A stretch of DNA of 64,000 nucleotides from Chitinophaga sp. GbtcB8. Its GTDB lineage: Bacteria; Bacteroidota; Bacteroidia; Chitinophagales; Chitinophagaceae. Each line of letters opens with the position of its first letter. Position 1 is the stretch's first letter. Shown here piece after piece: positions 44,116-52,970 of this stretch. A program made the position numbers and the translations under genes. The stretch is from NCBI RefSeq assembly GCF_019091455.1, contig NZ_JAGXJN010000015.1:1-64000 (forward strand), in the 5' to 3' direction. The notes beneath the pieces were generated by a model. The model saw nothing but the letters and a program-made list of their open reading frames with translations. It was not told where the DNA came from and did not search any database.

Positions 44116-44379
44116 TCACTGCGCACTGCTCACGGGCGAAAATCTGTAAACATCATCATTCCCCCGCCTGTCTGAGCTGAAATATCCCCGGCTATCATGA
44201 TCATATAACAGCAAGCCAAAATCATTACTGCGGCTGTTCACTGGCGCCCCTGCATTTTGTGGCGCTGCTATTGCTTTGTATACATCTTCCAGCCCGGGGT
44301 GCGCAGCACAACATCCTTTACCCGGGCCGTATGTTTTATATAGAACAGTTCCGGGAACTCCCAGCCTGTCCGCCCGTTT
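44116..44379 (-). pseudogene. Remnant of a PD40/OmpA-family outer-membrane protein
   Basis: This minus-strand open stretch of 88 codons between two stops has no start codon. Its translation contains AHPGLEDVYKA, PQNAGAPVNSRSNDFGLLLY and DSRGYFSSDRRGNDDVYRF. This is the pattern of PD40 (WD40-like beta-propeller) repeats in Bacteroidota OmpA-family and type IX-secretion-linked proteins (roughly GHPGxGxDD(I/V)Y ... GxPVNS..DDFG ... GYFSSxRxGGxDDIY). The full-length proteins are several hundred residues long, so this is a decayed internal piece. No continuation was found in the flanks. Confidence 0.6.
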
Positions 44380-44426
44380 TCAAAGCGGGCATAGGAAGGG
44401 CCTGAAAAAATATCACGCGCTATTAA

Positions 44427-44565
44427 ATTAATAATGAATAATTAATAATGGAGAACGCATTTCAAATATGTCATGTACATCAACTGCATTTTCTAAATTG
44501 TAATGCAAATTTCACGTGTACTAACGGCATCCCCGATTATTAATTATTCATTCTTCATTATTAAT
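44427..44565. repeat. 139-base element with AT-rich inverted ends
   Basis: The left end (44427-44449) and right end (44536-44565) are inverted copies built from ATTAATAATGAA and TAATTAATAAT, with seven extra bases in the right copy. About 86 bases lie between. It abuts the SRPBCC stop and could act as a terminator, or be a small non-autonomous mobile repeat. No target-site duplication could be confirmed. Confidence 0.5.
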
Positions 44566-44567
44566 TA

Positions 44568-45107
44568 CTACCGCTCGAGTACAGTTTTAAGGTTCATTAA
44601 ACTAATTTCAAGGTCTTTGCCTAACATTCCTTCGAGGTTCATTAATAACAGCATAATGTTCATGGGGTATTTCATGCTGCTGCTGAAGCTCCATTTTACT
44701 TTTGTCTGATCCTCTGCCAGCGCAGTAGTGCTTATATTCCCGAAAGCCACGCCCTCAAAGGGTCTTACAAAACGTAGCTCCAGGTCTATGCGGTCTCCTT
44801 CTGTAATACCTTTTATTTCCTGCTCTCCTTTGCCAACATTCTTTACCTTACTATCCCAGGCGTAGATAAACCCTGCATTCCCATCGGTACCGGTATAAGT
44901 TTTTATTGCATCCGGATCGGCCATAGACCATTTGTTGTAGTTGTCCTGGTTCTTAATGAAACGGATGTAGTTGAAAACAGTTTGTTTAGGCTGGCGGATA
45001 GTGATCTCCCGCGCTACAGTGTAGCTCTTTTTGCTAAATAGTGCTACAATTAACAGGAGCGCTACCAGTGCAACAATAATAAGAACGATAGTGAGTAGAA
45101 TGTTCAT
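44568..45107 (-). CDS. SRPBCC-family (START-like) protein with membrane anchor
   Basis: This 179-residue protein has one N-terminal membrane segment (residues 3-25), then a START/Bet v1-like domain: REITIRQPKQTVFNYIRFIKNQDNYNKW, the IDLELRFVRPFEG strands, and the long C-terminal helix MNIMLLLMNLEGMLGKDLE. Such proteins bind hydrophobic ligands in a central cavity. The next gene upstream, 29 bases away on the same strand, is a DoxX-like membrane protein, so they form an operon divergent from an AraC regulator. Confidence 0.85.
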   Translation of the reverse strand: MNILLTIVLIIVALVALLLIVALFSKKSYTVAREITIRQPKQTVFNYIRFIKNQDNYNKWSMADPDAIKTYTGTDGNAGFIYAWDSKVKNVGKGEQEIKGITEGDRIDLELRFVRPFEGVAFGNISTTALAEDQTKVKWSFSSSMKYPMNIMLLLMNLEGMLGKDLEISLMNLKTVLER

Positions 45108-45136
45108 GGCTGCAGGTTAAGAATGATGGCTGAATA

Positions 45137-45541
45137 TTAAAAACCAGTTTCCCGGGTCTTATGAAAGTAAATGTAAGACACGGTGAGGATGGCTAAACCT
45201 ACCAGCGGCATAATACCCATTGCCGGCCCAACTACAACAATATTGGCAATCATGGCAGAGATGAGTGAAATACCAAATCCAACATAAGCCCATTCTTTGA
45301 ATCGTGCAGGGATCATAGGCAGTATCAGCAGAATGCCGCCGATGATCTTACCAATACCTAATTCTACGCCAAAGTATGCAGGGAAACCCATGCTGCGGAT
45401 CCCTTCTTTTGCCATGGGTGAATTGAACCATACGGCGGCAGGTACCGCATCCAGCAATACAAATAAGGAAGTGAAGATCCAATAGATCACTTTGTCTTTA
45501 CGGATGCTTTTTGCTTTTGTGGTGGCTGTTAAAGTTGTCAT
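45137..45541 (-). CDS. DoxX-like four-helix membrane protein
   Basis: This 134-residue inner-membrane protein has four hydrophobic segments and the DoxX-family pattern GFPAYFGVELGIGKIIGGILLI and EWAYVGFGISLISA. DoxX relatives are linked to oxidoreductase complexes or stress detoxification; this subgroup is unstudied. The ATG at 45541 removes a poor 37-residue extension. It is probably controlled by the divergent AraC regulator, because AraC-DoxX-SRPBCC clusters are frequent. Confidence 0.85.
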   Translation of the reverse strand: MTTLTATTKAKSIRKDKVIYWIFTSLFVLLDAVPAAVWFNSPMAKEGIRSMGFPAYFGVELGIGKIIGGILLILPMIPARFKEWAYVGFGISLISAMIANIVVVGPAMGIMPLVGLAILTVSYIYFHKTRETGF

Positions 45542-45678
45542 GTTAGTATGTTTTAAAAGTTTAAAAAATTTCGTTTGGTTTGATGATGTAAAGCTACTTT
45601 GCCGGTTGAAATTAGAAGGTCTGTGAATACGACATTGTAAGGGGGAGATCACGACATTCCATTTTACCCTGGAATTGT

Positions 45679-45686
45679 TATATTTG
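45679..45686 (+). promoter_or_regulatory. Putative -7 box for the AraC gene at 45709
   Basis: TATATTTG matches TAnnTTTG exactly, 22 bases before the ATG. Confidence 0.5.
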
Positions 45687-45708
45687 TATAAGCCTATTCT
45701 GAACTAAA

Positions 45709-46524
45709 ATGCAATTCCAACAGATACCTCCTCCCGACCATCTGAAAGCCTATATACGCACGTTCTGGGCCCTGGAAAGCGATGCGGCCGATGATACTTC
45801 CAAATCATTCCGGACCATGGCGGATGGCTGTCCCGGGCTGCTGTTCCAGCAACCGGAAAAGGGGGTTATTTACCAGAATGATAAACAGCTGCCTAACATC
45901 ATCTTATACGGACAGGCAACTACGCACGCGGCGCTTAGCCTGAAAGGGCAGTTCAGCACCATCGGCATTTTCTTTCAGCCGAATGCATTAAACGCAATAT
46001 TCAGACTGAATGCAGAAGCCCTAACTGATACCTGTTTAAACCTGGATGAGCTGGCGGGCGAACATGGTTTTTCCCTGCTTAACCAGGTTTCCAATGCAGC
46101 CGGTATCTATGGCCAGGTGGACGTTATCTGCTCCTATATTACTGCGCTGCTCCACAAACAAAACCGCGATGCGGATAATGCCATGCAGTTTGCGTTGTCC
46201 AGCATTATACAGTCAAAAGGCAGTGTGTCGCTTATTACTTTACGGGAAACATTACAGCTGTCTGAAAGAAGCTTTGAGCGTAAATTCAAACAGCATGTAG
46301 GCATACCGCCCAAGCTGTTCTCGCGCATTGCACGTTTCCAGGCATCGCTGGAACAGCTGAAGCGTAACCAGTTTGATAAGCTGTCTGATATTGCTTTTGA
46401 AAATGATTATGCGGATCAGTCGCACTTTATCCGCTCCTTTAAAGAGTTTGCAGGCTGCTCCCCTTTCCAGTACCAGAAACTGGGCCCGGAAGTGATAGAT
46501 AATTTAACGGAGCTAGTCTTGTAA
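45709..46524 (+). CDS. AraC-family regulator with DUF6597-type N-terminal domain
   Basis: This 271-residue regulator's N-terminal sensing domain has IPPPDHLKAYIRTFWALES and MADGCPGLLFQ, as in the AraC gene at 29546. The C-terminal double helix-turn-helix comprises VSLITLRETLQLSERSFERKF and LSDIAFENDYADQSHFIRSFKEFAG, ending CSPFQYQKL. It is divergent from the DoxX/SRPBCC operon with a 167-base shared promoter region, so it is the likely regulator of that operon. Confidence 0.9.
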   Translation: MQFQQIPPPDHLKAYIRTFWALESDAADDTSKSFRTMADGCPGLLFQQPEKGVIYQNDKQLPNIILYGQATTHAALSLKGQFSTIGIFFQPNALNAIFRLNAEALTDTCLNLDELAGEHGFSLLNQVSNAAGIYGQVDVICSYITALLHKQNRDADNAMQFALSSIIQSKGSVSLITLRETLQLSERSFERKFKQHVGIPPKLFSRIARFQASLEQLKRNQFDKLSDIAFENDYADQSHFIRSFKEFAGCSPFQYQKLGPEVIDNLTELVL

Positions 46525-46545
46525 TCATCCAACAGGTATATATTT

Positions 46546-46584
46546 AAATGCCCGGTGATCCTGACGGATACCGGGCATTTCTTT
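46546..46584. terminator. Bidirectional terminator between the AraC and FtsX-type permease genes
   Basis: An 11-bp stem AAATGCCCGGT (46546-46556) with its exact complement (46570-46580) contains an extra ATCC/GGAT pairing in the loop. TCTTTT follows on the right; A-rich sequence on the left serves the minus strand. Confidence 0.75.
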
Positions 46585-46601
46585 TAGGATGACAGGCCGG
46601 T

Positions 46602-49022
46602 CTACTCGGAGCGTAAGCTTTTTATGGGATTGGCCAATGCTGCTTTAACAGACTGGAAACTAATAGTACCCAGCGCAATGATCATAGCCAGCACGCCCGC
46701 CATTATAAACACCCACCACTGAATGCTGATGCGGTAGCTGTATTGCTGCAGCCAGCTATTCATGATCCACCAGGTTAGAGGGAATGCAATTACAGCCGAT
46801 ACGATCACCAGCCGTAAAAAGCCCCTGGATAAAAGGCGGGTAATATTAAATGTGCTGGCGCCCAGCACTTTGCGGACACCTATTTCCTTGGTACGGCGTT
46901 CTGCCGTATAGGCGGCTAATCCAAATAATCCCAGGCAGGAGATCAGGATGGCTAATACTGCAAATACCCTGGACAGCTTGCTGATCAGCATTTCGCTCAT
47001 GAACATATCATTAAACTGCCCATCTACAAAGCCATACTCAAACGGGTAATCGGGATTATCTTTTTTCATTACGCCGGCAATTTTGTCCAGCGCAGCTTCT
47101 GTATCACTATGCTGTTTAATGCGTACATACATTAACGTGGTGAACTGTGGAAGGCAGAAAAACACAACCGGATCAGGCTTGCCATACATATTGCCATATA
47201 CATAATCTTTTACCACACCTATTACGCGCAGGTTAAAGTTTTGGTTGGGTTTATCACCAGGCATTAACATGGTTTTGCCAATTGCGCTGCCTTCGCCCAG
47301 CAGTTTGGCCATGGACTCCGTTACCAGGATGTTAAAGTATTTTATTGTAGAATCCTTAGGTTCAAAATCCGGCGTCATTTCCACTACGTCCGTAGGTTTA
47401 AAGTCCCTGCCGTCAACCAGCTGCATACCTGCTACATTTACATACTCCGGGCTTACTACCCTTTGGGATACCAGGATCTGGCTGCCCGGTGATTTACCCG
47501 GCCAGTCAAGACCAGTGGTATTATTACCACCATAAATGGTTTCATGATCAGCAACCGAAACATTGGTTACTACGCCGGTATTTAACAGGTCCTGTTTAAT
47601 TAAGGGAAAATTCTTCAGCATATCGCCCTGCAAATTCATCTGGATCAGGTTATCCTTATTGAAACCCAGGTTGCGGTGTTTTACATGCTGGATCTGCTGG
47701 TAAATGATAATGGTGCCAATGATCAGCATAATAGACATTGTGAACTGTATTATTACCAACCCCTTACGGATAAAGGCGGCGCTGCCTGTTTTGGCCTGCA
47801 ATCCTTTTAATACTGCCACCGGGTTAAAAGAGGATAAATAAAACGACGGATAACTGCCCGCCACTATTCCGGATACCAGGGCAATCCCCAGTAAAGCAGC
47901 TATGTGTAAAGGCTGCCGTAGCCCTAATACCAGCTCTTTTTGCACCAGTGTATTAAATGCAGGTAAGAACAGCGCCATGATCAACACCGCTGCAACTGCT
48001 GATATAAAGGCCATGGCCAAAGCCTCACTCATAAACTGCAGCACCAGTCCGCTTTTACCTACGCCCAGCACCTTGCGGACGCCTACTTCCCGCGCGCGCT
48101 TTTCACTGCGGGCAGTAGCCAGGTTCATGAAATTAATACAGGCAATAAATAAAATGATCCAGGCAATAGTGGCAAACAGGCGCACATAGGTAATACGCCC
48201 GCCACCTGTGGGTTTGCCATTCCTGAACTCCCCGTACAGACGCCAGTTATGCATATTAAATAAAAAGGGATGCGTGTTGGCGCCCGGTACTTTTTGTTTT
48301 ATATAATTATACAGCAGCTTATCTACAGATGCAGCCGTTACCCCGGGTTTTAATTCTACAAAGGTTGTAAGGCAGCTATTGTCCCAGCGCTGCGCCCAGG
48401 GGCTTTTGCGGTAATAGATCTCAAAGGGGGCTATCCACTCAAACCGCAGCGTGGAATTGGCTGGCAGGTCTTTCAGCACACCAGTGACCACATAATCCTG
48501 CTCCCTGTTCACCCGTACGGTTTTACCCAGCGCATTTTTTTCTGTTCCAAAAAATTTACGTGCTGTCTTTTCTGTGATCACTAAAGAATAGAGCTGCGTA
48601 AAAGCGGTTTTGGGATTGCCCTGCACAAAAGGCAGGGTAAACATATCAAACAATGAAGCTTCTGCATACCGGCCGGTGGCATACAATGGTTTATCGCCAA
48701 CGGTAAACAACAGGCTGGCCCCTTCTTCCGTATACCTGCAGGTATTGGCAATACCAGGCAGCTCCGCTTTCAGGGCCGGTCCCATAACTCCTGGGGTAGA
48801 GGTATGGGTGCTCACCCCATTGTCCATGTCGGAGTTTACCTTGGTAATGTACAGCCGGTCCTGTTTTTCATGGAAATTATCAAAGGTCATTTCATCTTCC
48901 ACCCATAAAAAGATCAGTCCTGCGCAGGCCATCCCTATTGCCAGCCCAAAGATGTTCAGGAAGCTATAGGTTTTGTTTTTCCAGAGACTGCGCGTGGTGG
49001 CTTTGAAATGGGTGGTAAGCAT
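46602..49022 (-). CDS. MacB/FtsX-type ABC transporter permease, duplicated form
   Basis: This 806-residue inner-membrane protein has the Bacteroidota double layout: a membrane segment, a MacB periplasmic core domain (residues about 45-240), three segments with the motif ARSEKRAREVGVRKVLG, then a second set of segment, periplasmic domain and three segments with ERRTKEIGVRKVLGAS. The FtsX-like motif is thus present twice. MacB-like systems push substrates or mechanical force across the envelope. No ATPase gene is adjacent, so the partner is elsewhere. The ATG at 49022 gives the conserved MLTTHFKATTRSLWKNK opening; the upstream start at 49073 is rejected. Confidence 0.88.
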   Translation of the reverse strand: MLTTHFKATTRSLWKNKTYSFLNIFGLAIGMACAGLIFLWVEDEMTFDNFHEKQDRLYITKVNSDMDNGVSTHTSTPGVMGPALKAELPGIANTCRYTEEGASLLFTVGDKPLYATGRYAEASLFDMFTLPFVQGNPKTAFTQLYSLVITEKTARKFFGTEKNALGKTVRVNREQDYVVTGVLKDLPANSTLRFEWIAPFEIYYRKSPWAQRWDNSCLTTFVELKPGVTAASVDKLLYNYIKQKVPGANTHPFLFNMHNWRLYGEFRNGKPTGGGRITYVRLFATIAWIILFIACINFMNLATARSEKRAREVGVRKVLGVGKSGLVLQFMSEALAMAFISAVAAVLIMALFLPAFNTLVQKELVLGLRQPLHIAALLGIALVSGIVAGSYPSFYLSSFNPVAVLKGLQAKTGSAAFIRKGLVIIQFTMSIMLIIGTIIIYQQIQHVKHRNLGFNKDNLIQMNLQGDMLKNFPLIKQDLLNTGVVTNVSVADHETIYGGNNTTGLDWPGKSPGSQILVSQRVVSPEYVNVAGMQLVDGRDFKPTDVVEMTPDFEPKDSTIKYFNILVTESMAKLLGEGSAIGKTMLMPGDKPNQNFNLRVIGVVKDYVYGNMYGKPDPVVFFCLPQFTTLMYVRIKQHSDTEAALDKIAGVMKKDNPDYPFEYGFVDGQFNDMFMSEMLISKLSRVFAVLAILISCLGLFGLAAYTAERRTKEIGVRKVLGASTFNITRLLSRGFLRLVIVSAVIAFPLTWWIMNSWLQQYSYRISIQWWVFIMAGVLAMIIALGTISFQSVKAALANPIKSLRSE

Positions 49023-49180
49023 AACTATTGGTTTGATCCGGATGGCAGCACCAAGAAAATGCCATCTTTCCATTCACTTAAAAACCAATTACTTGAAGAT
49101 ATAGATATACAACAAACTGTCCGCTTGTAATAAGGGCAATGTCCGGAAGTGAACAGTTTAACTACAGCCAGGTAGCTGGC

Positions 49181-49999
49181 TTAGTCAACCCCCTGCATGA
49201 ATGTATTAAATGCCTTTATAAATTTTTGTTGTGTTTCCTGCGGAATGTCATTATAAAAAGCTACCTGGAAATCCCTTTCCAGTGCTGCATTGGTGGTACT
49301 GGGTATATGAATGTTCCGCGAATGTACGATACCTATTAACTGATCTTTTTCAAATACCAATTGTATGCGCATTAACGGCGAAGGATCATCCATCCAGTTC
49401 TCATAGTTGAAATAGGTAATGAAAGGCGGCATGCGGTCATCTTTTTCCAGCTTAAAGTTGCTGATAAAGGGCTGCATAGTTTTAAGGGAACGGTCTGTTA
49501 TCTTGCTTAGATAATCCTCCAATTCATTTTCTATAATGGATGCGGGATACAGGTTATCCTTGTAAGTGTAGCCGGTCAGCTCTGCCCAGGTTTTCTTTGT
49601 AGTGGTGCTGGTACTAACCGGTATGTCTTTTAATATTTCACCTACCACCTTACCATCTACTATGATCTTGTGTCCTTTATGGAGGGTATCCGTACCATAA
49701 GCGTCATTCGGCAGCTCTGCGAGCAAGCCAATATTATACCAGCCGTTTTTGCCTTCAGTACTGTTAACCAGGGTGTGATCGTTTAAAGAAAAGATCACTT
49801 CTCCATTAGCGCTGCTGCGGATATTGGCGGGGCCGTTTATTCTTTCACCGATCATAGGGCCGGTAAAGGCGGAGGGTTTTTCTTTTGTTACCGGTGCAGG
49901 AGTGGTATGGGTAGTATCTGATTGATCATTGGTATTGGTAGATGTGTTACAGCTGGCGGCCAGGATAATGATGATAAAAAGTGTAAGGATATGCTTCAT
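49181..49999 (-). CDS. Lipoprotein with SH3-like region, function unknown
   Basis: This 272-residue lipoprotein has a signal with lipobox LAASC (C17), then a Thr/Ser-rich linker. Residues about 45-120 (GPANIRSSANGEVIFSLNDHTLVNSTEGKNGWYNIG) look like a bacterial SH3 domain, often used to bind peptidoglycan. The rest has no recognised domain. The ATG at 49999 starts the signal peptide; the frame runs back to 50065 but without coding character. Probably monocistronic. Confidence 0.75.
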   Translation of the reverse strand: MKHILTLFIIIILAASCNTSTNTNDQSDTTHTTPAPVTKEKPSAFTGPMIGERINGPANIRSSANGEVIFSLNDHTLVNSTEGKNGWYNIGLLAELPNDAYGTDTLHKGHKIIVDGKVVGEILKDIPVSTSTTTKKTWAELTGYTYKDNLYPASIIENELEDYLSKITDRSLKTMQPFISNFKLEKDDRMPPFITYFNYENWMDDPSPLMRIQLVFEKDQLIGIVHSRNIHIPSTTNAALERDFQVAFYNDIPQETQQKFIKAFNTFMQGVD

Positions 50000-50045
50000 G
50001 CTGGTGATTAGGATTTGAAGCGAAAAGTAACAAAAATTGGACCTG

Positions 50046-50053
50046 TAATTTTG
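50046..50053 (+). promoter_or_regulatory. Putative -7 box for a 54-residue ORF
   Basis: TAATTTTG is an exact TAnnTTTG match 26 bases before the ATG at 50080, the same spacing as for well-supported genes in this window. Confidence 0.4.
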
Positions 50054-50079
50054 TACTTTCATCATTTAATGTTCCTTAT

Positions 50080-50244
50080 ATGAATTTGTTGGAGCTACCA
50101 AGATCTTTTTTTCGCAAACCAACCCAGGCTACTCCGATAACAATACTGATGGGAAGGCCTATATATGACCTGGATACCTATATTGCCCTGCACCTCAAAG
50201 AGGCAGAAGAAAGCAGCCAAAAATTCAAACTGCCACCCCTTTAA
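50080..50244 (+). CDS. Short ORF, possible small protein of 54 residues
   Basis: The frame encodes MNLLELPRSFFRKPTQATP, then ITILMGRPIYDLDTYIALHL and a charged end KEAEESSQKFKLPPL. The residue mix is protein-like and a matched -7 box lies upstream. It sits in the gap between the lipoprotein and the alginate-lyase-like gene, both on the other strand. No family is recognised. It may be a true small protein or a relic. Confidence 0.45.
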   Translation: MNLLELPRSFFRKPTQATPITILMGRPIYDLDTYIALHLKEAEESSQKFKLPPL

Positions 50245-50333
50245 TTGTTACAAAAAAGCAATGGGAACAATTAAGCGGCATACGCCACCTAACCATTCCC
50301 ATTTTTTCACTATGTATTAATCTCCGCTTACGG

Positions 50334-51497
50334 TTACAGCGGTACGTTAAAATGCGTATAAGTAGTAAAACCTAAGAAGGTATTATCATTCGGCACGCTC
50401 AGCGGGTCCTGCAAATTCCTTAAATATTCCAGGTTGCTGGTTTTGTAATAATTGTACGCTACTTCTGTACCCGGGAATACAGGGCTGGAAGTAGTACAAT
50501 AGTTACAGCCGGTGCTGCGGTTATAAGCCGCGCGCATAAAGTTATACCCCAGGCTGATCAGGTTTGAGTTGTAGGTGTAAATACCATTATCCCCCTGGAT
50601 ACGCGCCAGCTCCGCACCATAAGCAAAAGCCGTTAAAGAATACTGGAAGTGCACGCAATCCTGGCGGTCGCACAGCTCAGGAATAGAGCCATCCGATTTA
50701 ACAATAATGGGCAGGTATTTCACAAGGTCGTTATAACCATTCTGGTATACCGTAACACTGTTCAGGAAAATGCCGATCGCCATTTTTGCATAGGCAGCAG
50801 AAGCGTTCCAGTTATTATTGTAAACCGGGCATTTGTTGATATAGTTATTCTTAACGTTGTTCAGGTAGTTAGAGAACTGCGCAATGTCTGCATCAGACCA
50901 GCCGGAGGATTTGCCAAACGGTTTGTAATAGCGGATGATCTCTGCCGCAGCTACAAAGCTGGGCGTTGTCCAGGAGGCTTCCAGCGCAGGCTGCAGGGCA
51001 TTGGTGCTGGAATTTAATAAGGCGTAGTTCTTAAATGTGTAAGACCAGCCGTTTAAGATCTGGATAGCCTGCTTAGCATACGTATCAGTACCGGTTTTAG
51101 CCCAGCGTAACGCTAACCCATATACTAATTCCGCATCGCGCCGGATCTGGCTTTTGGAGGGTGATGTAGCGCCGTTGGAACCTACTACTACTGTGGCGTA
51201 AAAAGAAGTGGGTACAGAATACTTGTTAACGTAGTCCAGCACTTTCTGGTAAGACGCTAAACGGGCAGCATCGCCACCATTGGCCTGGCTGCCGATATAA
51301 TCCAGGCTGGCCTGTGTGTTTAAAACGCCTGGGTGCACGAAAGAAGTAATAGCCGGGGCGGCCAGCGCCACAGGGCTTACCTCCATTTTGTCGATCGTAT
51401 CTTTACCGGTAGCGCCCTGTTTGGTACAGCTAAACAGGATGGATGCAGACAACAGCAGGCTGATGCCCAGCAAGCGGGAATTCATGTGTTTCTTCAT
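50334..51497 (-). CDS. Alginate-lyase-family lipoprotein (alpha/alpha barrel)
   Basis: This 387-residue protein has a lipoprotein signal (ILFSC, C24). It looks like the alginate lyase superfamily fold (PL5-like): helix pairs such as DAELVYGLALRWAKTGTDTYA, WTTPSFVAAAEIIRYYK, the active-site type YNNNWNASAAYAKMAIGIFL, and RQDCVHFQYSLTAFAYGAELAR with Arg, His and Tyr in the expected region. It would cut uronic-acid polymers by beta-elimination on the cell surface or in the periplasm. No SusC/SusD or other carbohydrate enzyme is nearby, so the substrate is unsure. Confidence 0.8.
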   Translation of the reverse strand: MKKHMNSRLLGISLLLSASILFSCTKQGATGKDTIDKMEVSPVALAAPAITSFVHPGVLNTQASLDYIGSQANGGDAARLASYQKVLDYVNKYSVPTSFYATVVVGSNGATSPSKSQIRRDAELVYGLALRWAKTGTDTYAKQAIQILNGWSYTFKNYALLNSSTNALQPALEASWTTPSFVAAAEIIRYYKPFGKSSGWSDADIAQFSNYLNNVKNNYINKCPVYNNNWNASAAYAKMAIGIFLNSVTVYQNGYNDLVKYLPIIVKSDGSIPELCDRQDCVHFQYSLTAFAYGAELARIQGDNGIYTYNSNLISLGYNFMRAAYNRSTGCNYCTTSSPVFPGTEVAYNYYKTSNLEYLRNLQDPLSVPNDNTFLGFTTYTHFNVPL

Positions 51498-51858
51498 AAG
51501 AAAAAAAAGGGATTTGTGTGGTTAGAGGATTTGGTTTTGGTTTAAAGAATGATCTAATACGGATATGGCTTATGCGATGACGTGATTGCTAAAAACAGTA
51601 CAATTAAAGATCCATGGAATTTTACACAGTGCGCTCGTAATGCAACGTAAATTAATAAACCAACTTAATATTTACAAATATTTTTAATTGCAATCGTTTG
51701 TGTATAGATAAAATCAAATATTTGCCTATTTATATGAATATTTGAAAATCAAATGCTAAAGCAATTCTCCTGCGGTTGTACTGCAGTTAAAAGTCCATCC
51801 CGATTTTTTTTATCTTACAGGCTGCGTCATTTTTTAAACCTAATCTGATATTGTAGTT
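51498..51858. other. AT-rich divergent promoter region
   Basis: About 360 bases between the minus-strand alginate-lyase-like gene and the plus-strand epimerase gene. Very AT-rich with several AAATATTT-type words around 51660-51750. No exact -7 box, hairpin or reading frame was found. Confidence 0.5.
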
Positions 51859-52845
51859 ATGAAAGTTTTAGTTACCGGAAGCGCCGGTCACCTGGGTGAA
51901 GCGCTGGTGCGCACCCTGCGGGATATGCAGTATGAAGTGATTAGCCTGGACATACTAGCCTCTCCTTTTACTACGCATACCGGTTCTATTGTGGATCGTG
52001 ATTTCGTGAAAAGCTGTATGCAGGGCGTACAAACTGTTTTTCATACCGCTACCCTGCATAAACCACATGTGGGTACGCATAGCCTGCAGCAGTTCATTGA
52101 TACCAACATTACAGGTACGCTCAATCTCTTACAGGAATCTGTTGCCGCGGGAGTGGAAAGTTTTCTGTTCACCAGCACTACCAGTGTTTTTGGCGATGCG
52201 CTGGTACCACCGGCTGGCGAGCCGGCTGCCTGGATAACGGAAACGGTTACACCGGTTCCTAAAAATATTTATGGTGTTACCAAGGCCGCTGCAGAAGATC
52301 TTTGTCAGCTGTTTTACCGCAACTATAAGCTGCCCTGCCTTGTGTTGCGTACGTCCCGCTTTTTCCCGGAAGAAGATGATCACAAGGGCATGCGCGATGC
52401 TTATGCGGATGCTAACCTGAAAACAAACGAATACCTTTTTCGCCGGGTGGATATTGAAGATGCAGTGAGCGCGCACATAACAGCAGCTCCGCGTGCAAAG
52501 GATATTGGTTTCGGCAAATATATTATCAGCGCCACCACCCCTTTTCAGCCCGGCGATATGCAGGCGCTGCGCGATCATGCGCCGCAGGTGGTAGAAAAGT
52601 ATGTGCCGGAGTATGCCGCCTTATACCAGCAGCACGGCTGGCGCATGCATCCCAGCCTGGACCGTGTATATGTAAATGAAAAAGCGCGCAGGGAGCTGGG
52701 CTGGCAGCCTAAATATGATTTTCATTACCTGATGGAACGCTTAAAAACAACTACCGATCTGCGAAGCCCTATGGCAAAGCTGATCGGCGCTAAAGGGTAT
52801 CATGCAGAAGATTTTTCTGAAGGGCCTTACCCGGTGCAGCATTAA
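51859..52845 (+). CDS. NAD-dependent epimerase/dehydratase (extended SDR)
   Basis: This 328-residue extended short-chain dehydrogenase has cofactor motif TGSAGHLG (residues 6-13) and NAD-selecting D31 region VISLDI, active-site serine/threonine in TSTTSVFGD and the YGVTK tyrosine-lysine pair at about residue 138. Such enzymes alter nucleotide sugars or reduce carbonyls; this one has no sugar-gene neighbours. Monocistronic. Confidence 0.88.
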   Translation: MKVLVTGSAGHLGEALVRTLRDMQYEVISLDILASPFTTHTGSIVDRDFVKSCMQGVQTVFHTATLHKPHVGTHSLQQFIDTNITGTLNLLQESVAAGVESFLFTSTTSVFGDALVPPAGEPAAWITETVTPVPKNIYGVTKAAAEDLCQLFYRNYKLPCLVLRTSRFFPEEDDHKGMRDAYADANLKTNEYLFRRVDIEDAVSAHITAAPRAKDIGFGKYIISATTPFQPGDMQALRDHAPQVVEKYVPEYAALYQQHGWRMHPSLDRVYVNEKARRELGWQPKYDFHYLMERLKTTTDLRSPMAKLIGAKGYHAEDFSEGPYPVQH

Positions 52846-52940
52846 GGATTCTTTTCATCATGATAAGCAAAGCAGCGGCATGACACAAAGCCCCCCCTTT
52901 AATGTCTCATTCACCCGCCCAGGGGCACCGGCAGGCAGCC

Positions 52941-52948
52941 TACATTTG
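52941..52948 (+). promoter_or_regulatory. Putative -7 box for the DHFR-like gene
   Basis: TACATTTG matches TAnnTTTG, 22 bases before the ATG at 52971. It lies inside the upstream in-frame extension, supporting the later start. Confidence 0.5.
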
Positions 52949-52970
52949 TATCATAAACAAATTGAGGATC

